Below, in pieces: positions 10,399-19,011 of a DNA stretch of 64,000 nucleotides. The notes below the pieces were generated by a model, which saw only the letters and a list, made by a program, of their open reading frames with translations, made no database searches and was not told the DNA's origin. This DNA comes from Indolivaga capnocytophagoides DSM 22835. Lineage in GTDB: Bacteria; Bacteroidota; Bacteroidia; Bacteroidales; Dysgonomonadaceae. A program made the translations under genes and the position numbers. The stretch is from positions 39,024 through 103,023 of the forward strand of contig NZ_AUFL01000019.1 of assembly GCF_000426485.1 (NCBI RefSeq), given 5' to 3'. Position 1 is the first letter of the stretch. Every line of letters starts with the position of its first letter.

Positions 10399-10848
10399 AT
10401 GAATTTATCTAATTTGAGACCCGCTGAAGGGGCTACTAAAACAAGAAAAAGAATTGGTCGTGGTACAGGTTCTGGTTTGGGTGGTACTTCAACTAGAGGT
10501 CATAAAGGAGCTAAGTCAAGATCAGGCTATTCTAAGAAGATCGGATTTGAAGGAGGTCAGATGCCTATTCAACGTCGTCTTCCTAAGTATGGCTTCAAGA
10601 GCATCAACCGTGTGGAATATAAGCCAATCAACCTAAGCACTCTTCAGGCTTTGGCTGATGCTAAAAACCTAACAAAGATTGATGTTCAGGCTTTGATCGA
10701 CGCTGGTTTTGTTTCGTCTAAGCACTTAGTTAAAATATTAGGTAATGGTGCTGTTACTTCTAAATTGGAAGTAGTTGCTCATGCTTTTTCTAAGTCAGCA
10801 GAAGCAGCTATTCAGGCTGCAGGTGGAACCGCAACAAAACTAGACTAA
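10399..10848 (+). CDS. rplO: 50S ribosomal protein L15
   Basis: A late-assembly 23S rRNA protein. The 149-residue product has the Gly/Arg-rich extended N-terminus ([18 protein letters not shown]) that penetrates rRNA and a globular C-terminal domain. Only one base separates it from secY, so the two are probably translated together. Confidence 0.98.
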   Translation: MNLSNLRPAEGATKTRKRIGRGTGSGLGGTSTRGHKGAKSRSGYSKKIGFEGGQMPIQRRLPKYGFKSINRVEYKPINLSTLQALADAKNLTKIDVQALIDAGFVSSKHLVKILGNGAVTSKLEVVAHAFSKSAEAAIQAAGGTATKLD

Positions 10849-10849
10849 G

Positions 10850-12175
10850 ATGGGATTTGTAAAGACAATTGAAAATATATGGAAGATTGAGGATCTGCGC
10901 AAACGGATTCTCACTACTTTCTTTTTCGTAGTTATCTACCGCTTCGGGGCACATGTTGTGCTTCCCGGAGTAAATCCTGCTGATTTGGATGCTTTGAAGC
11001 ATACTGCATCAGGAGGGCTGGTAGGACTATTGGATATGTTCTCAGGAGGTGCCTTTGCAAATGCTTCTATTTTTGCACTGGGAATTATGCCTTACATTTC
11101 GGCTTCGATTGTTATCCAGCTGTTAGGTATTGCATTACCATATTTCCAGAAATTGCAGAAAGAAGGAGAAAGTGGACGTAATAAACTAAATCAATATACC
11201 CGTTATCTGACAGTAGCTATATTGTTATTCCAAGGTCCTGCCTATTTGATGGGTGCTTTGGGTAGTGCTGCTCCCGGTGGGCTATGGTCATTCTATATAC
11301 CTTCAACAATAATATTGGCCGGAGGTAGTATGTTTGTTCTATGGTTAGGAGAGCGTATTACGGATAAAGGTATTGGTAATGGTGTATCATTTATCATTCT
11401 TGTAGGTATTATTGCCCGTCTGCCTCATGCTCTAGTGAACGAGTTCATGTCTCGTTTGAGCGATCAGGCCGGAGGTTTGATAGTATTCCTGCTCGAAATA
11501 GTATTCTTGCTGTTTGTTATAGGTATAGCTATCTTATTGGTACAAGGTACTCGTAAGATTCCGGTACAATATGCAAAACGTATAGTTGGTAATAAACAAT
11601 ATGGTGGAGCTCGCCAGTACATTCCTCTAAAGGTGAATGCTGCAAATGTGATGCCTATTATCTTTGCTCAGGCAATAATGTTTATTCCGGTGGCTATTGC
11701 AGGATTTACTACTGCGGATCAGGCAGGATGGTTTATGCGTTCTATGACTGATAATACAAGTTGGTTATATTGTACAATATTTGCTTTGTTGATTATTTTA
11801 TTTACATGGTTTTACACAGCAATTACAATTAACCCGGTGCAAATGGCTGATGAATTGAAGAGAAATAATGGTTTCATTCCTGGTATCAAACCCGGGAAAA
11901 AAACAGCTGATTATATAGATGACGTTATGTCTCGTATAACCTTGCCCGGATCATTATTCCTTGCATTGGTTGCAATCCTTCCTGCTTTTGCTAGTCTGGT
12001 CGGAATTAGCCGTGAGTTCTCTCATTTCTTTGGAGGAACATCATTGCTTATCCTTGTCGGGGTAGTACTGGATACTTTGCAGCAAATTGAGAGCCACTTG
12101 TTGATGCGTCACTATGATGGATTGTTGAAATCCGGAAGAATCAAGGGTCGCACTGGATCAATTGCAGCATATTAA
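10850..12175 (+). CDS. secY: preprotein translocase subunit SecY
   Basis: The channel subunit of the Sec translocon in the inner membrane. The 441 residues form about ten hydrophobic helices. Recognisable stretches are YRFGAHVVLPGVNP (end of TM1), the plug-side GLLDMFSGGAFANASIFALGIMPYISASI, and the cytoplasmic loop VQYAKRIVGNKQYGG. It is expressed from the spc block. adk, which often follows secY, is absent, and map comes next after 14 bp. Confidence 0.98.
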   Translation: MGFVKTIENIWKIEDLRKRILTTFFFVVIYRFGAHVVLPGVNPADLDALKHTASGGLVGLLDMFSGGAFANASIFALGIMPYISASIVIQLLGIALPYFQKLQKEGESGRNKLNQYTRYLTVAILLFQGPAYLMGALGSAAPGGLWSFYIPSTIILAGGSMFVLWLGERITDKGIGNGVSFIILVGIIARLPHALVNEFMSRLSDQAGGLIVFLLEIVFLLFVIGIAILLVQGTRKIPVQYAKRIVGNKQYGGARQYIPLKVNAANVMPIIFAQAIMFIPVAIAGFTTADQAGWFMRSMTDNTSWLYCTIFALLIILFTWFYTAITINPVQMADELKRNNGFIPGIKPGKKTADYIDDVMSRITLPGSLFLALVAILPAFASLVGISREFSHFFGGTSLLILVGVVLDTLQQIESHLLMRHYDGLLKSGRIKGRTGSIAAY

Positions 12176-12189
12176 GTTTAAAATAGATA

Positions 12190-12972
12190 ATGATTTTTCT
12201 AAAGACAGACGAAGAAATAGAATTGATGCGTGAAAGTAACCGTTTGGTTGGCATGACTCTTGGTGAAGTTGCCAAGCACATCAAACCGGGGGTTACTACA
12301 CTGCATCTCAATAATATTGCAGAAGAGTTTATTCGCAGCCATGGGGCTATCCCTTCATTTCTCGGATATAATGGATTTCCTTATTCATTGTGTATTTCGG
12401 TTAATGAGAATGTGGTTCACGGATTTCCTTCGGAATATATATTGAAGAATGGTGATATTATATCCGTTGATTGCGGAACCGAAAAAAACGGATTCTGCGG
12501 AGACTCAGCCTATACTTTTTGTGTAGGTGAAGTTGCGGAAGACGTAAAAAAACTTCTGAGAACAACAAAAGAATCTTTATACGAAGGAATAGCTAAAGCC
12601 GTAGAAGGTAACCGTATCGGAGACATTGGTGAGGCTGTTCAGATGTATTGCGAAAAAAAGGGCTTTTCTGTTGTCCGAGAATTAGTCGGTCACGGTATCG
12701 GTCGTAAAATGCACGAGTCACCTGAAGTTCCTAATTATGGAAGAAGAGGTACAGGTCCTCAGTTAAAAAGAGGAATGTGTATTGCGATAGAACCCATGAT
12801 TAATCAAGGAAGTAAGAATGTCGTGTTCGAGAGTGATGGTTGGACTGTACGAACTAAAGATCGTAAAATGTCGGCACACTTTGAGCATACAGTTGCAATC
12901 CGTGAAGGTAAAGCAGATATTCTATCGACATTTGAATTTGTCGAGGCTGTATTAGGAAACAACGGAATCTAA
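12190..12972 (+). CDS. map: methionine aminopeptidase, type I
   Basis: Removes the initiator Met from nascent proteins using a dinuclear metal site. The metal ligands are visible: two Asp in SVDCGTEKNGFCGDSAY, His in ELVGHGIGRKMHE, Glu in IAIEPM, and a final Glu in AHFEHTVAI. The 260 residues are normal for a type I enzyme. Its position between secY and infA is standard in Bacteroidetes. Confidence 0.97.
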   Translation: MIFLKTDEEIELMRESNRLVGMTLGEVAKHIKPGVTTLHLNNIAEEFIRSHGAIPSFLGYNGFPYSLCISVNENVVHGFPSEYILKNGDIISVDCGTEKNGFCGDSAYTFCVGEVAEDVKKLLRTTKESLYEGIAKAVEGNRIGDIGEAVQMYCEKKGFSVVRELVGHGIGRKMHESPEVPNYGRRGTGPQLKRGMCIAIEPMINQGSKNVVFESDGWTVRTKDRKMSAHFEHTVAIREGKADILSTFEFVEAVLGNNGI

Positions 12973-12982
12973 AAAATAATTT

Positions 12983-13201
12983 ATGGCTAAACAAGCTGCA
13001 ATAGAACAAGATGGCGTAATTGTAGAAGCATTGTCAAACGCAATGTTTCGTGTAGAATTAGAAAACGGGCATGAGATCACTGCTCATATCTCGGGAAAGA
13101 TGCGTATGCACTATATCAAGATTCTTCCCGGAGATAAAGTACGTGTGGAAATGTCTCCTTATGATTTGACTAAAGGTCGGATCTCTTTCAGATATAAATA
13201 A
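12983..13201 (+). CDS. infA: translation initiation factor IF-1
   Basis: An OB-fold factor that occupies the 30S A site during initiation. The 72 residues match the family, with [17 protein letters not shown] and [13 protein letters not shown] (here [18 protein letters not shown]) motifs and the end [13 protein letters not shown]. It lies 10 bp after map and 11 bp before rpmJ. Confidence 0.98.
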   Translation: MAKQAAIEQDGVIVEALSNAMFRVELENGHEITAHISGKMRMHYIKILPGDKVRVEMSPYDLTKGRISFRYK

Positions 13202-13212
13202 AAAAACAAGAT

Positions 13213-13329
13213 ATGAAAGTAAGAGCATCATTGAAAAAGCGTACAGATGATTGTAAAATCGTCAGAAGAAAAGGACGCTTATATGTAATCAACAAAAAAA
13301 ATCCTAAGTACAAACAACGTCAGGGATAA
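13213..13329 (+). CDS. rpmJ: 50S ribosomal protein L36 (zinc-free form)
   Basis: A 38-codon gene. The product begins [10 protein letters not shown] and ends NPKYKQRQG. The Cys/His zinc ligands of the C+ form are missing; only one Cys remains. That matches the zinc-independent L36 typical of Bacteroidetes. It sits between infA and rpsM as in most bacteria. Confidence 0.96.
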   Translation: MKVRASLKKRTDDCKIVRRKGRLYVINKKNPKYKQRQG

Positions 13330-13361
13330 TTTTATTAATTTTGCAAAATATAATCTAGTAT

Positions 13362-13742
13362 ATGGCTATAAGAATAGTTGGTGTCGATTTACCGCAAAAT
13401 AAAAGAGGCGAAATTGCCTTGACATATATATATGGTATCGGACGAAGTGCTTCTAATGCTATCTTGGCAGAAGCAGGTATTGATAGAGATCTTAAAGTAA
13501 AAGATTGGACTGATGATCAAGCGGGTACTATCCGTGAAATTATTTCTACTAAATATAAAGTAGAAGGGGATTTGAGATCAGAAGTTCAGTTGAATATCAA
13601 ACGCTTAATGGATATCGGTTGTTACCGTGGAATTCGTCATCGTAATGGCTTGCCTCTGAGAGGACAAAGTACTAAAAATAATGCCCGTACACGTAAGGGT
13701 AGAAAGAAAACTGTTGCAAATAAGAAAAAAGCTACAAAATAA
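13362..13742 (+). CDS. rpsM: 30S ribosomal protein S13
   Basis: A 30S head protein that contacts P-site tRNA and forms intersubunit bridges. The 126 residues begin [18 protein letters not shown] and include [15 protein letters not shown] and the basic C-terminal tail. It is the first gene of the alpha block and lies 9 bp before rpsK. Confidence 0.98.
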   Translation: MAIRIVGVDLPQNKRGEIALTYIYGIGRSASNAILAEAGIDRDLKVKDWTDDQAGTIREIISTKYKVEGDLRSEVQLNIKRLMDIGCYRGIRHRNGLPLRGQSTKNNARTRKGRKKTVANKKKATK

Positions 13743-13751
13743 TAGTTTGAT

Positions 13752-14141
13752 ATGGCAAAAAAAACAGTCGCAGCGAAAAAGAGAGTCGTTAAAGTTGATG
13801 CAGTCGGACAAGCTCATGTGCATTCTTCATTTAACAATATTATTATCTCTATTACAAATAGCGAAGGACAAGTGATCAGCTGGTCATCTGCAGGTAAAAT
13901 GGGTTTCAGAAGTTCTAAAAAGAACACCCCTTATGCAGCTCAGATGGCAGCATCGGACTGTGCAAAAGTTGCATACGATCTTGGTCTTAGAAAAGTAAAA
14001 GTGTTTGTAAAAGGTCCGGGTAATGGGCGTGAGTCTGCAATCCGTACAATACATGGTGCCGGAATTGAGGTAACAGAAATCGTTGATGTTACTCCACTTC
14101 CTCATAATGGATGTCGTCCTCCAAAACACAGAAGAGTTTAA
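13752..14141 (+). CDS. rpsK: 30S ribosomal protein S11
   Basis: A 30S platform protein near the E site. The 129 residues contain [19 protein letters not shown] and the very conserved end [18 protein letters not shown] 108-bp spacer with a conserved stem separates it from rpsD. Confidence 0.98.
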   Translation: MAKKTVAAKKRVVKVDAVGQAHVHSSFNNIIISITNSEGQVISWSSAGKMGFRSSKKNTPYAAQMAASDCAKVAYDLGLRKVKVFVKGPGNGRESAIRTIHGAGIEVTEIVDVTPLPHNGCRPPKHRRV

Positions 14142-14167
14142 TCCCAATTTTAAAGTTTGAAACTTGA

Positions 14168-14207
14168 GTTGTGATTGATTGCAAAACACCCTCTCTGTAA
14201 TCGCGGC
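14168..14207 (+). promoter_or_regulatory. rpsD leader stem (shares core with rpsJ leader)
   Basis: GTTGTGATTG at 14168-14177 can pair fully with TAATCGCGGC at 14198-14207 if G-U pairs are allowed, enclosing a 20-nt loop. The arms are the same core seen before rpsJ, with changes that keep pairing. A role as a ribosomal-protein autoregulatory site is inference. Confidence 0.5.
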
Positions 14208-14249
14208 TGCACAATTCTCGCTTCTTTTTAATGTATTAATTTAAAAAAA

Positions 14250-14855
14250 ATGGCAAGATATACTGGACCAAAATCAAAAATAGCCCGTAAATTCGGTGAG
14301 CCTATATTCGGACCGGATAAAGTTCTTTCTAAGAAGAACTATCCTCCCGGACAACATGGTAACGGTAGAAAGAAAAAGACTTCTGAATATGGTATTCAGT
14401 TGCGTGAAAAACAAAAAGCAAAATATACTTACGGAGTGTTGGAAAAACAATTCCGTAACCTATTCGAAAAAGCTGCTCGCTCACGTGGTATTACCGGTGA
14501 GGTTCTTTTGCAATTCCTTGAAGCAAGATTAGATAATGTTGTATATCGTTTAGGAATCGCTCCTACAAGAGCTGCTGCTCGTCAGCTTGTTTCTCACCGT
14601 CATATCGTGGTTGATGGTAAGGTGGTAAATATTCCTTCTTATACATTGAAACCAGGTCAGGTGATAGGTGTTCGTGAGAAATCTAAATCATTGGAAGTGA
14701 TTGATAACGCTTTAGCAGGATTTAACCACAGTAAATATCCTTGGGTTGAATGGGATCAATCTTCTAAAGCTGGTAAATTTTTACACTTGCCAGAAAGAGC
14801 AGATATTCCCGAAAACATCAAAGAACAGTTGATCGTAGAATTGTATTCTAAATAA
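14250..14855 (+). CDS. rpsD: 30S ribosomal protein S4
   Basis: A primary 16S rRNA assembly protein, and in other bacteria the alpha-operon repressor. The 201 residues start [18 protein letters not shown]; the S4 RNA-binding domain is at about 90-155 ([18 protein letters not shown]...). The N-terminal Cys zinc knuckle is missing, so this is the zinc-free form. It has the largest leader inside the cluster (108 bp), with a candidate regulatory stem. Confidence 0.98.
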   Translation: MARYTGPKSKIARKFGEPIFGPDKVLSKKNYPPGQHGNGRKKKTSEYGIQLREKQKAKYTYGVLEKQFRNLFEKAARSRGITGEVLLQFLEARLDNVVYRLGIAPTRAAARQLVSHRHIVVDGKVVNIPSYTLKPGQVIGVREKSKSLEVIDNALAGFNHSKYPWVEWDQSSKAGKFLHLPERADIPENIKEQLIVELYSK

Positions 14856-14862
14856 TAATTTC

Positions 14863-15855
14863 ATGGCGATATTAGCATTTCAAAAACCCGATAAAGTATT
14901 AATGTTGGAGGCGGACAATTTCTTCGGAAAATTTGAGTTTCGTCCGTTGGAACCCGGCTACGGTATTACTGTAGGTAATGCTCTTCGCCGTATTCTCCTT
15001 TCTTCGCTTGAAGGTTTTGCTATTACTTCTATCAAAATCGACGGTGTTGAGCATGAGTTTGCCACAGTACCGGGGGTTATAGAAGATGTAACAAACATTA
15101 TCTTGAATCTTAAAAAAGTAAGATTCAAACAAATAGTAGAAGAAATCGAGAATGAAAAAGTAAGTATAACTATTTCGGGTTCCGAAGTGTTCAAAGCTGG
15201 AGATATTGGTAAACACCTGTCCGGATTTGAGGTATTGAATCCTGACTTAGTAATATGCCACTTAGATTCCAGTGCAAACCTTCAGATTGAATTGACAATT
15301 AACAAAGGTCGCGGATATGTTCCAGCTGATGAGAACCGTAATCCGAATGACGATGTTAATGTTATCGCAATTGATTCTATCTATACTCCTATTCGTAACG
15401 TGAAATATGCGATAGAAAACTATCGTGTAGAACAAAAAACGGACTACGAAAAATTGGTTATAGAAATATCAACAGATGGGTCTATACATCCTAAAGACGC
15501 TTTGAAAGAAGCTGCTAAAATTCTGATTCATCACTTCATGTTGTTCTCTGATGAGAAGATCTTGTTAGAGCAAACAGAAACTGATGGAAACGAAGAATTT
15601 GATGAAGAAATACTTCATATGCGTCAATTGTTGAAGAGCAAGTTAGTAGATATGAACCTTTCGGTGAGAGCTCTAAATTGTTTGAAATCAGCAGAGGTAG
15701 AGACTCTTGGTGAACTTGTTCAATTCAACAAGAACGATCTTCTTAAATTTAGAAACTTCGGTAAGAAATCTCTTACTGAACTTGATGAATTATTGGATAG
15801 CTTGAACCTGTCTTTTGGTTTAGATATATCCAAATATAAATTAGATAAAGATTAA
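14863..15855 (+). CDS. rpoA: RNA polymerase subunit alpha
   Basis: Scaffold subunit of RNA polymerase. The 330 residues have the N-terminal dimerisation domain ([21 protein letters not shown] at about 29-49) and, after an acidic linker ([11 protein letters not shown]), the C-terminal domain that binds UP-elements and activators ([34 protein letters not shown]). It lies between rpsD (7 bp) and rplQ (7 bp). Confidence 0.98.
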   Translation: MAILAFQKPDKVLMLEADNFFGKFEFRPLEPGYGITVGNALRRILLSSLEGFAITSIKIDGVEHEFATVPGVIEDVTNIILNLKKVRFKQIVEEIENEKVSITISGSEVFKAGDIGKHLSGFEVLNPDLVICHLDSSANLQIELTINKGRGYVPADENRNPNDDVNVIAIDSIYTPIRNVKYAIENYRVEQKTDYEKLVIEISTDGSIHPKDALKEAAKILIHHFMLFSDEKILLEQTETDGNEEFDEEILHMRQLLKSKLVDMNLSVRALNCLKSAEVETLGELVQFNKNDLLKFRNFGKKSLTELDELLDSLNLSFGLDISKYKLDKD

Positions 15856-15862
15856 TTAAGCG

Positions 15863-16393
15863 ATGAGACATAATAAAAAATTTAATCACTTAGGACGTAC
15901 TAATACGCACAGAAATGCCATGTTGTCTAACATGTGTGCTTCTTTGATCTTACACAAGCGTATTTTTACTACGGTGGCAAAAGCTAAGGCTTTGAAGAAA
16001 GTTGTTGAGCCTATCATCACAAAATCGAAGGAAGATACAACTCATTCAAGACGTTTGGTTTTCCAAGAACTTCAAAGTAAAACTGCCGTAACTGAGTTGT
16101 TCCAAAACATTTCTCAAAAAGTAGCAGATCGTCCTGGAGGATATACTCGTATCATTAAAACAGGTAACCGTCTTGGTGATAACGCTGCGATGTGCTTTAT
16201 TGAGTTAGTTGATTACAACGATAATATGGCTAAGGAAACTTCTAAAGCAGCTGCTAAACCTAAAACACGTCGTTCTAGAAAGAAAGCTGATGCTGATACA
16301 ACTGAAGTTGCTCCTGCAGCAGAAGCTAAAGAGAAGGCTCCTAAAGCAGCTAAGGCTTCTAAAGCTGAAAGCGAAGATAAAACAGAAGAATAA
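15863..16393 (+). CDS. rplQ: 50S ribosomal protein L17 with long C-terminal tail
   Basis: A large-subunit protein near the tunnel exit. The first ~120 residues are the L17 fold ([20 protein letters not shown]..., [19 protein letters not shown]). About 55 further residues form an Ala/Lys/Glu-rich low-complexity tail absent from the 127-residue E. coli protein. It is the last gene of the cluster and is followed by a strong terminator. Confidence 0.97.
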   Translation: MRHNKKFNHLGRTNTHRNAMLSNMCASLILHKRIFTTVAKAKALKKVVEPIITKSKEDTTHSRRLVFQELQSKTAVTELFQNISQKVADRPGGYTRIIKTGNRLGDNAAMCFIELVDYNDNMAKETSKAAAKPKTRRSRKKADADTTEVAPAAEAKEKAPKAAKASKAESEDKTEE

Positions 16394-16411
16394 TTATCTG
16401 TCTTATAAGAT

Positions 16412-16445
16412 AAAAAAGCATCCATTATTGGATGCTTTTTTGTTT
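16412..16445 (+). terminator. terminator of the ribosomal supercluster
   Basis: AAAAAGCATCC and GGATGCTTTTT pair perfectly across a 6-nt loop and run into TTTGTTTT. The stem is A/T-symmetric, so it may also stop transcripts of the convergent response-regulator gene. Confidence 0.9.
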
Positions 16446-16479
16446 TATAAGATATCTGATTTATCAGGCGGATTCAGGA

Positions 16480-17160
16480 TTACTTGTTATCTATAAGTTT
16501 ATATCCGACTTTAGAGATTGTAACTAAGTCTACATAAGGGTTTCCTTCCAGATATTTACGTATTTTGTGCGCCAGATTGTTTAGCGAATGCTCTTTCTGG
16601 TAAACATCTTCTTCATTCCACAATATCCATACTATCTTTTCTTTAGTAACAACGGTGTTGACATTTTCACATAATAAGCGAAGGAATGCAGCTTCGGTTT
16701 TAGCTATCCGGATTTCATTGCCGTCCACTGATACAATCTGCTCCATGGGATTGAAAGAGAATCCGGAGAATACAAATCGTTTCTCGTTTGTTTCTACTAC
16801 TCTGTTAAGCAGATTATTGATCCGTGCCAGAAGTTCTTTTGTTCCGTAAGGTTTCTTTTGATAGTCGACATATCTTAGCTTAAGCCCTCTTTCAACATCT
16901 TTGAAGTGTGTTTTCCCGGTTGTGAATATAATGGGTAGTGTTGGATAAACCATCCGAACGCTTTCTGCAACATCAAACCCGCTTATATTATCTTCCAGAT
17001 CAACGTCCATTAATAATAAGTCAGCTAGATTCACTTCGAGTTCAGCTAACGCTTTTGCCCCTTTGTTGATGTGCTTCACTTCAAAGCCTTCAATCTCTAG
17101 ATTTTCACAGAGCATATATGCTAAGTTCTCATCATCTTCTACTAATAATATATTTGCCAT
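16480..17160 (-). CDS. response regulator, OmpR/PhoB type
   Basis: A two-component DNA-binding regulator of 226 residues. The receiver domain is complete: acidic pair D9-D10, phosphoacceptor D52, switch threonines about T80/T81 and K103 before a cis-Pro. A winged-helix domain follows (about 125-224, ending VTISKVGYKLIDNK). It lies downstream of the histidine kinase on the same strand, with a 115-bp spacer carrying its own apparent promoter and an inverted repeat. It resembles the RprY group of Bacteroidetes; the target genes are not visible from sequence. Confidence 0.93.
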   Translation of the reverse strand: MANILLVEDDENLAYMLCENLEIEGFEVKHINKGAKALAELEVNLADLLLMDVDLEDNISGFDVAESVRMVYPTLPIIFTTGKTHFKDVERGLKLRYVDYQKKPYGTKELLARINNLLNRVVETNEKRFVFSGFSFNPMEQIVSVDGNEIRIAKTEAAFLRLLCENVNTVVTKEKIVWILWNEEDVYQKEHSLNNLAHKIRKYLEGNPYVDLVTISKVGYKLIDNK

Positions 17161-17186
17161 ACTGCTTTATAAATAATAAAAAGTGC

Positions 17187-17243
17187 CTGTAAAAGTTTGC
17201 TTGTCAAAATATAAACAAAGATAATAAAGAAGTTCTTTTACAG
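17187..17243 (-). promoter_or_regulatory. response-regulator promoter flanked by inverted repeat
   Basis: On the minus strand TATCTTTG (17216-17223) fits the Bacteroidota -7 box. Perfect 9-bp inverted arms CTGTAAAAG (17187-17195) and CTTTTACAG (17235-17243) flank it. One arm covers the -33 position and the other lies just downstream of the expected start of transcription. Autoregulation by the response regulator is inference. Confidence 0.5.
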
Positions 17244-17275
17244 CCTATACTCTGTTATGTATTTATAGGATATAT

Positions 17276-18664
17276 TTAGCCATTAGTAGGTATTTTTATA
17301 GTGAATGTGCTGCCTACGCTTACTTCACTCTCAACATCGATGATTCCTTTGTGCTTTTCGATGATTCTTTTAACATAGTTCAGCCCGATTCCATGACCTT
17401 TGATATTGGCCGTTTTGGCAACTCGTGTATATTTATCGAATATAACATTAAGATCGTCTGCAGCAATTCCCAATCCGTTATCTTTTACACTTATGCAGGT
17501 GTATGCTCCTTCTTCGTAGATTCTTATGTGTATATCAATTACAGCTTTCGAATATTTAATGGCATTTCCCAGCAAGTTAGAGACAACCTGTTCTATGTGA
17601 CACTGGTCAGCTATGATATACGGATTTTTTACTTCGTTCACCACATCTACATCTATTGGTTTGGTTGTAGTGTCCAGAGCTTCATCTGCCAGGTCATAAA
17701 CAACTTTCACAAAATCAAACTCAGTTTTATTGACTTCGAAGATACCTTCATCGTCCATAGCCAAACTTAATAGCATTTCTGTTTTCTCTGTCATTTTTGT
17801 AATTTCCAGATCCGCTATTTTCAGTAATTTGGATCTGCGGTCTCTGTCTCCTATAATCTTTTCGTTATCTAAAGAGCTGACAGCTTGTTTTAGAACAGAT
17901 AGAGGACGTTTAAACTCATGTGATACTTCAGAGAAGAAGTCGCTTTTTAAGTGCGCTAATTTGCGTTGTTTAGACAGTGTTTTCAATTGGAAATATAAAC
18001 AGTAAATACAAACTAAAGACAGGAGGAGCGACAATACTAACATCCATGCCATTTGGGGATATATTTTACTCATCGGTTCGATAAGTACAATACGTAAGAC
18101 TTTAGTCTGCTTTATATTTAACGGCAGATTTTTGGAAGACAGTATACTCGACGGATGAGCTGTTGCCGGAAGAGTTGTTTCCAGAACTTTATTTGCCGAC
18201 AGATCCACGATCTCTACATAAAAGCGTAGATTTATATTATTACGTTTAAGAGCGGAAGCTACTTCCTCGCTCATTTCTACAAGATTAAGTGGGTGAGTCT
18301 GACTGATAAATTCTTCAATAGCCAGATTTAATATTGCAGATGGAGATATCTGTTCGGTGTTCTTGGGTAGACTGTCTTTCTTAAAAAAGACAACATTTTT
18401 GCCTTGAATTGTATCCGGTACTTCCGGAGCATCATCAACCTTAATTTTAATCTTATTTTCTACATCTTTTTTTCCTGCATCAAGACGTTTATCTAGGCTG
18501 GTAGTATAAACTTCGTCTGTGAGTAAATTCAACTCACGTGTCAGAAGATTCATATTTGTCTGGAACAAACTATAAATAATTCCTGCCTGAAATAAAAAGA
18601 TAAGTATCACGAATACTATTGATACCCAGGTTAATAATTTATCTCTGAATGATACATTTTCCAT
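17276..18664 (-). CDS. membrane sensor histidine kinase
   Basis: An inner-membrane kinase of 462 residues. TM1 is at about 11-33, a periplasmic sensor of about 170 residues runs 34-204, TM2 is at about 205-226, the H-box SHEFKRPLSVL has His249, the N-box is around NLLGNAIKYS, and DNGLGIAADD and GHGIGLNYV are the G boxes. It is the first gene of the kinase-regulator pair. Its start lies only 170 bp from a divergent double-glycine leader peptide gene, which makes that peptide a candidate ligand or target (inference). Confidence 0.95.
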   Translation of the reverse strand: MENVSFRDKLLTWVSIVFVILIFLFQAGIIYSLFQTNMNLLTRELNLLTDEVYTTSLDKRLDAGKKDVENKIKIKVDDAPEVPDTIQGKNVVFFKKDSLPKNTEQISPSAILNLAIEEFISQTHPLNLVEMSEEVASALKRNNINLRFYVEIVDLSANKVLETTLPATAHPSSILSSKNLPLNIKQTKVLRIVLIEPMSKIYPQMAWMLVLSLLLSLVCIYCLYFQLKTLSKQRKLAHLKSDFFSEVSHEFKRPLSVLKQAVSSLDNEKIIGDRDRRSKLLKIADLEITKMTEKTEMLLSLAMDDEGIFEVNKTEFDFVKVVYDLADEALDTTTKPIDVDVVNEVKNPYIIADQCHIEQVVSNLLGNAIKYSKAVIDIHIRIYEEGAYTCISVKDNGLGIAADDLNVIFDKYTRVAKTANIKGHGIGLNYVKRIIEKHKGIIDVESEVSVGSTFTIKIPTNG

Positions 18665-18834
18665 AAATATTGTTTATTCTTAAAGTAAAGATAAATATAA
18701 GAATATATTTTCGGTTATTGTAGTTAAATAGAATAATATATCAAGAGAAATATTAGAAAAATATTACAATTTAATTATAAACGATGTCGTAAAACCTTGC
18801 TTTTTTTGTACTAAACAAATAAATAATTAAGGTT

Positions 18835-18954
18835 ATGAAAAAGACAGGATTGAATAATTTCAAACAATTGAACGCAAAAGAACTAAATAAGATTCAAGGT
18901 GGTATAAAATATTACATTGAAATTAATGGTTCAGTTGTTGTAGTAGAGATGTAA
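18835..18954 (+). CDS. double-glycine leader peptide (secreted peptide precursor)
   Basis: A 39-codon gene. The N-terminal 23 residues have the layout of a class II bacteriocin or pheromone leader, with LNAKELNKIQGG ending in Gly22-Gly23. Cleavage after GG by a C39 peptidase would release a 16-residue peptide, IKYYIEINGSVVVVEM. The peptide is hydrophobic with two acidic residues and one lysine. The gene is divergent from the histidine kinase (170 bp) and is followed by its own terminator, so it is a complete unit. A matching C39 exporter lies 40 kb away. Whether it is a toxin or a signal cannot be told from sequence. Confidence 0.8.
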   Translation: MKKTGLNNFKQLNAKELNKIQGGIKYYIEINGSVVVVEM

Positions 18955-18973
18955 GTGATTGTTAAGAAATAAT

Positions 18974-19010
18974 AAAAAGCGGTAGGATTTTTATACCCTG
19001 CCGCTTTTTG
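18974..19010. terminator. bidirectional terminator, peptide gene / mrp
   Basis: AAAAAGCGGTAGG pairs with CCTGCCGCTTTTT, with one G-U position and a 10-nt loop. A-tract and T-tract on both sides let it serve the peptide gene (+) and mrp (-). Confidence 0.85.
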
Positions 19011-19011
19011 T

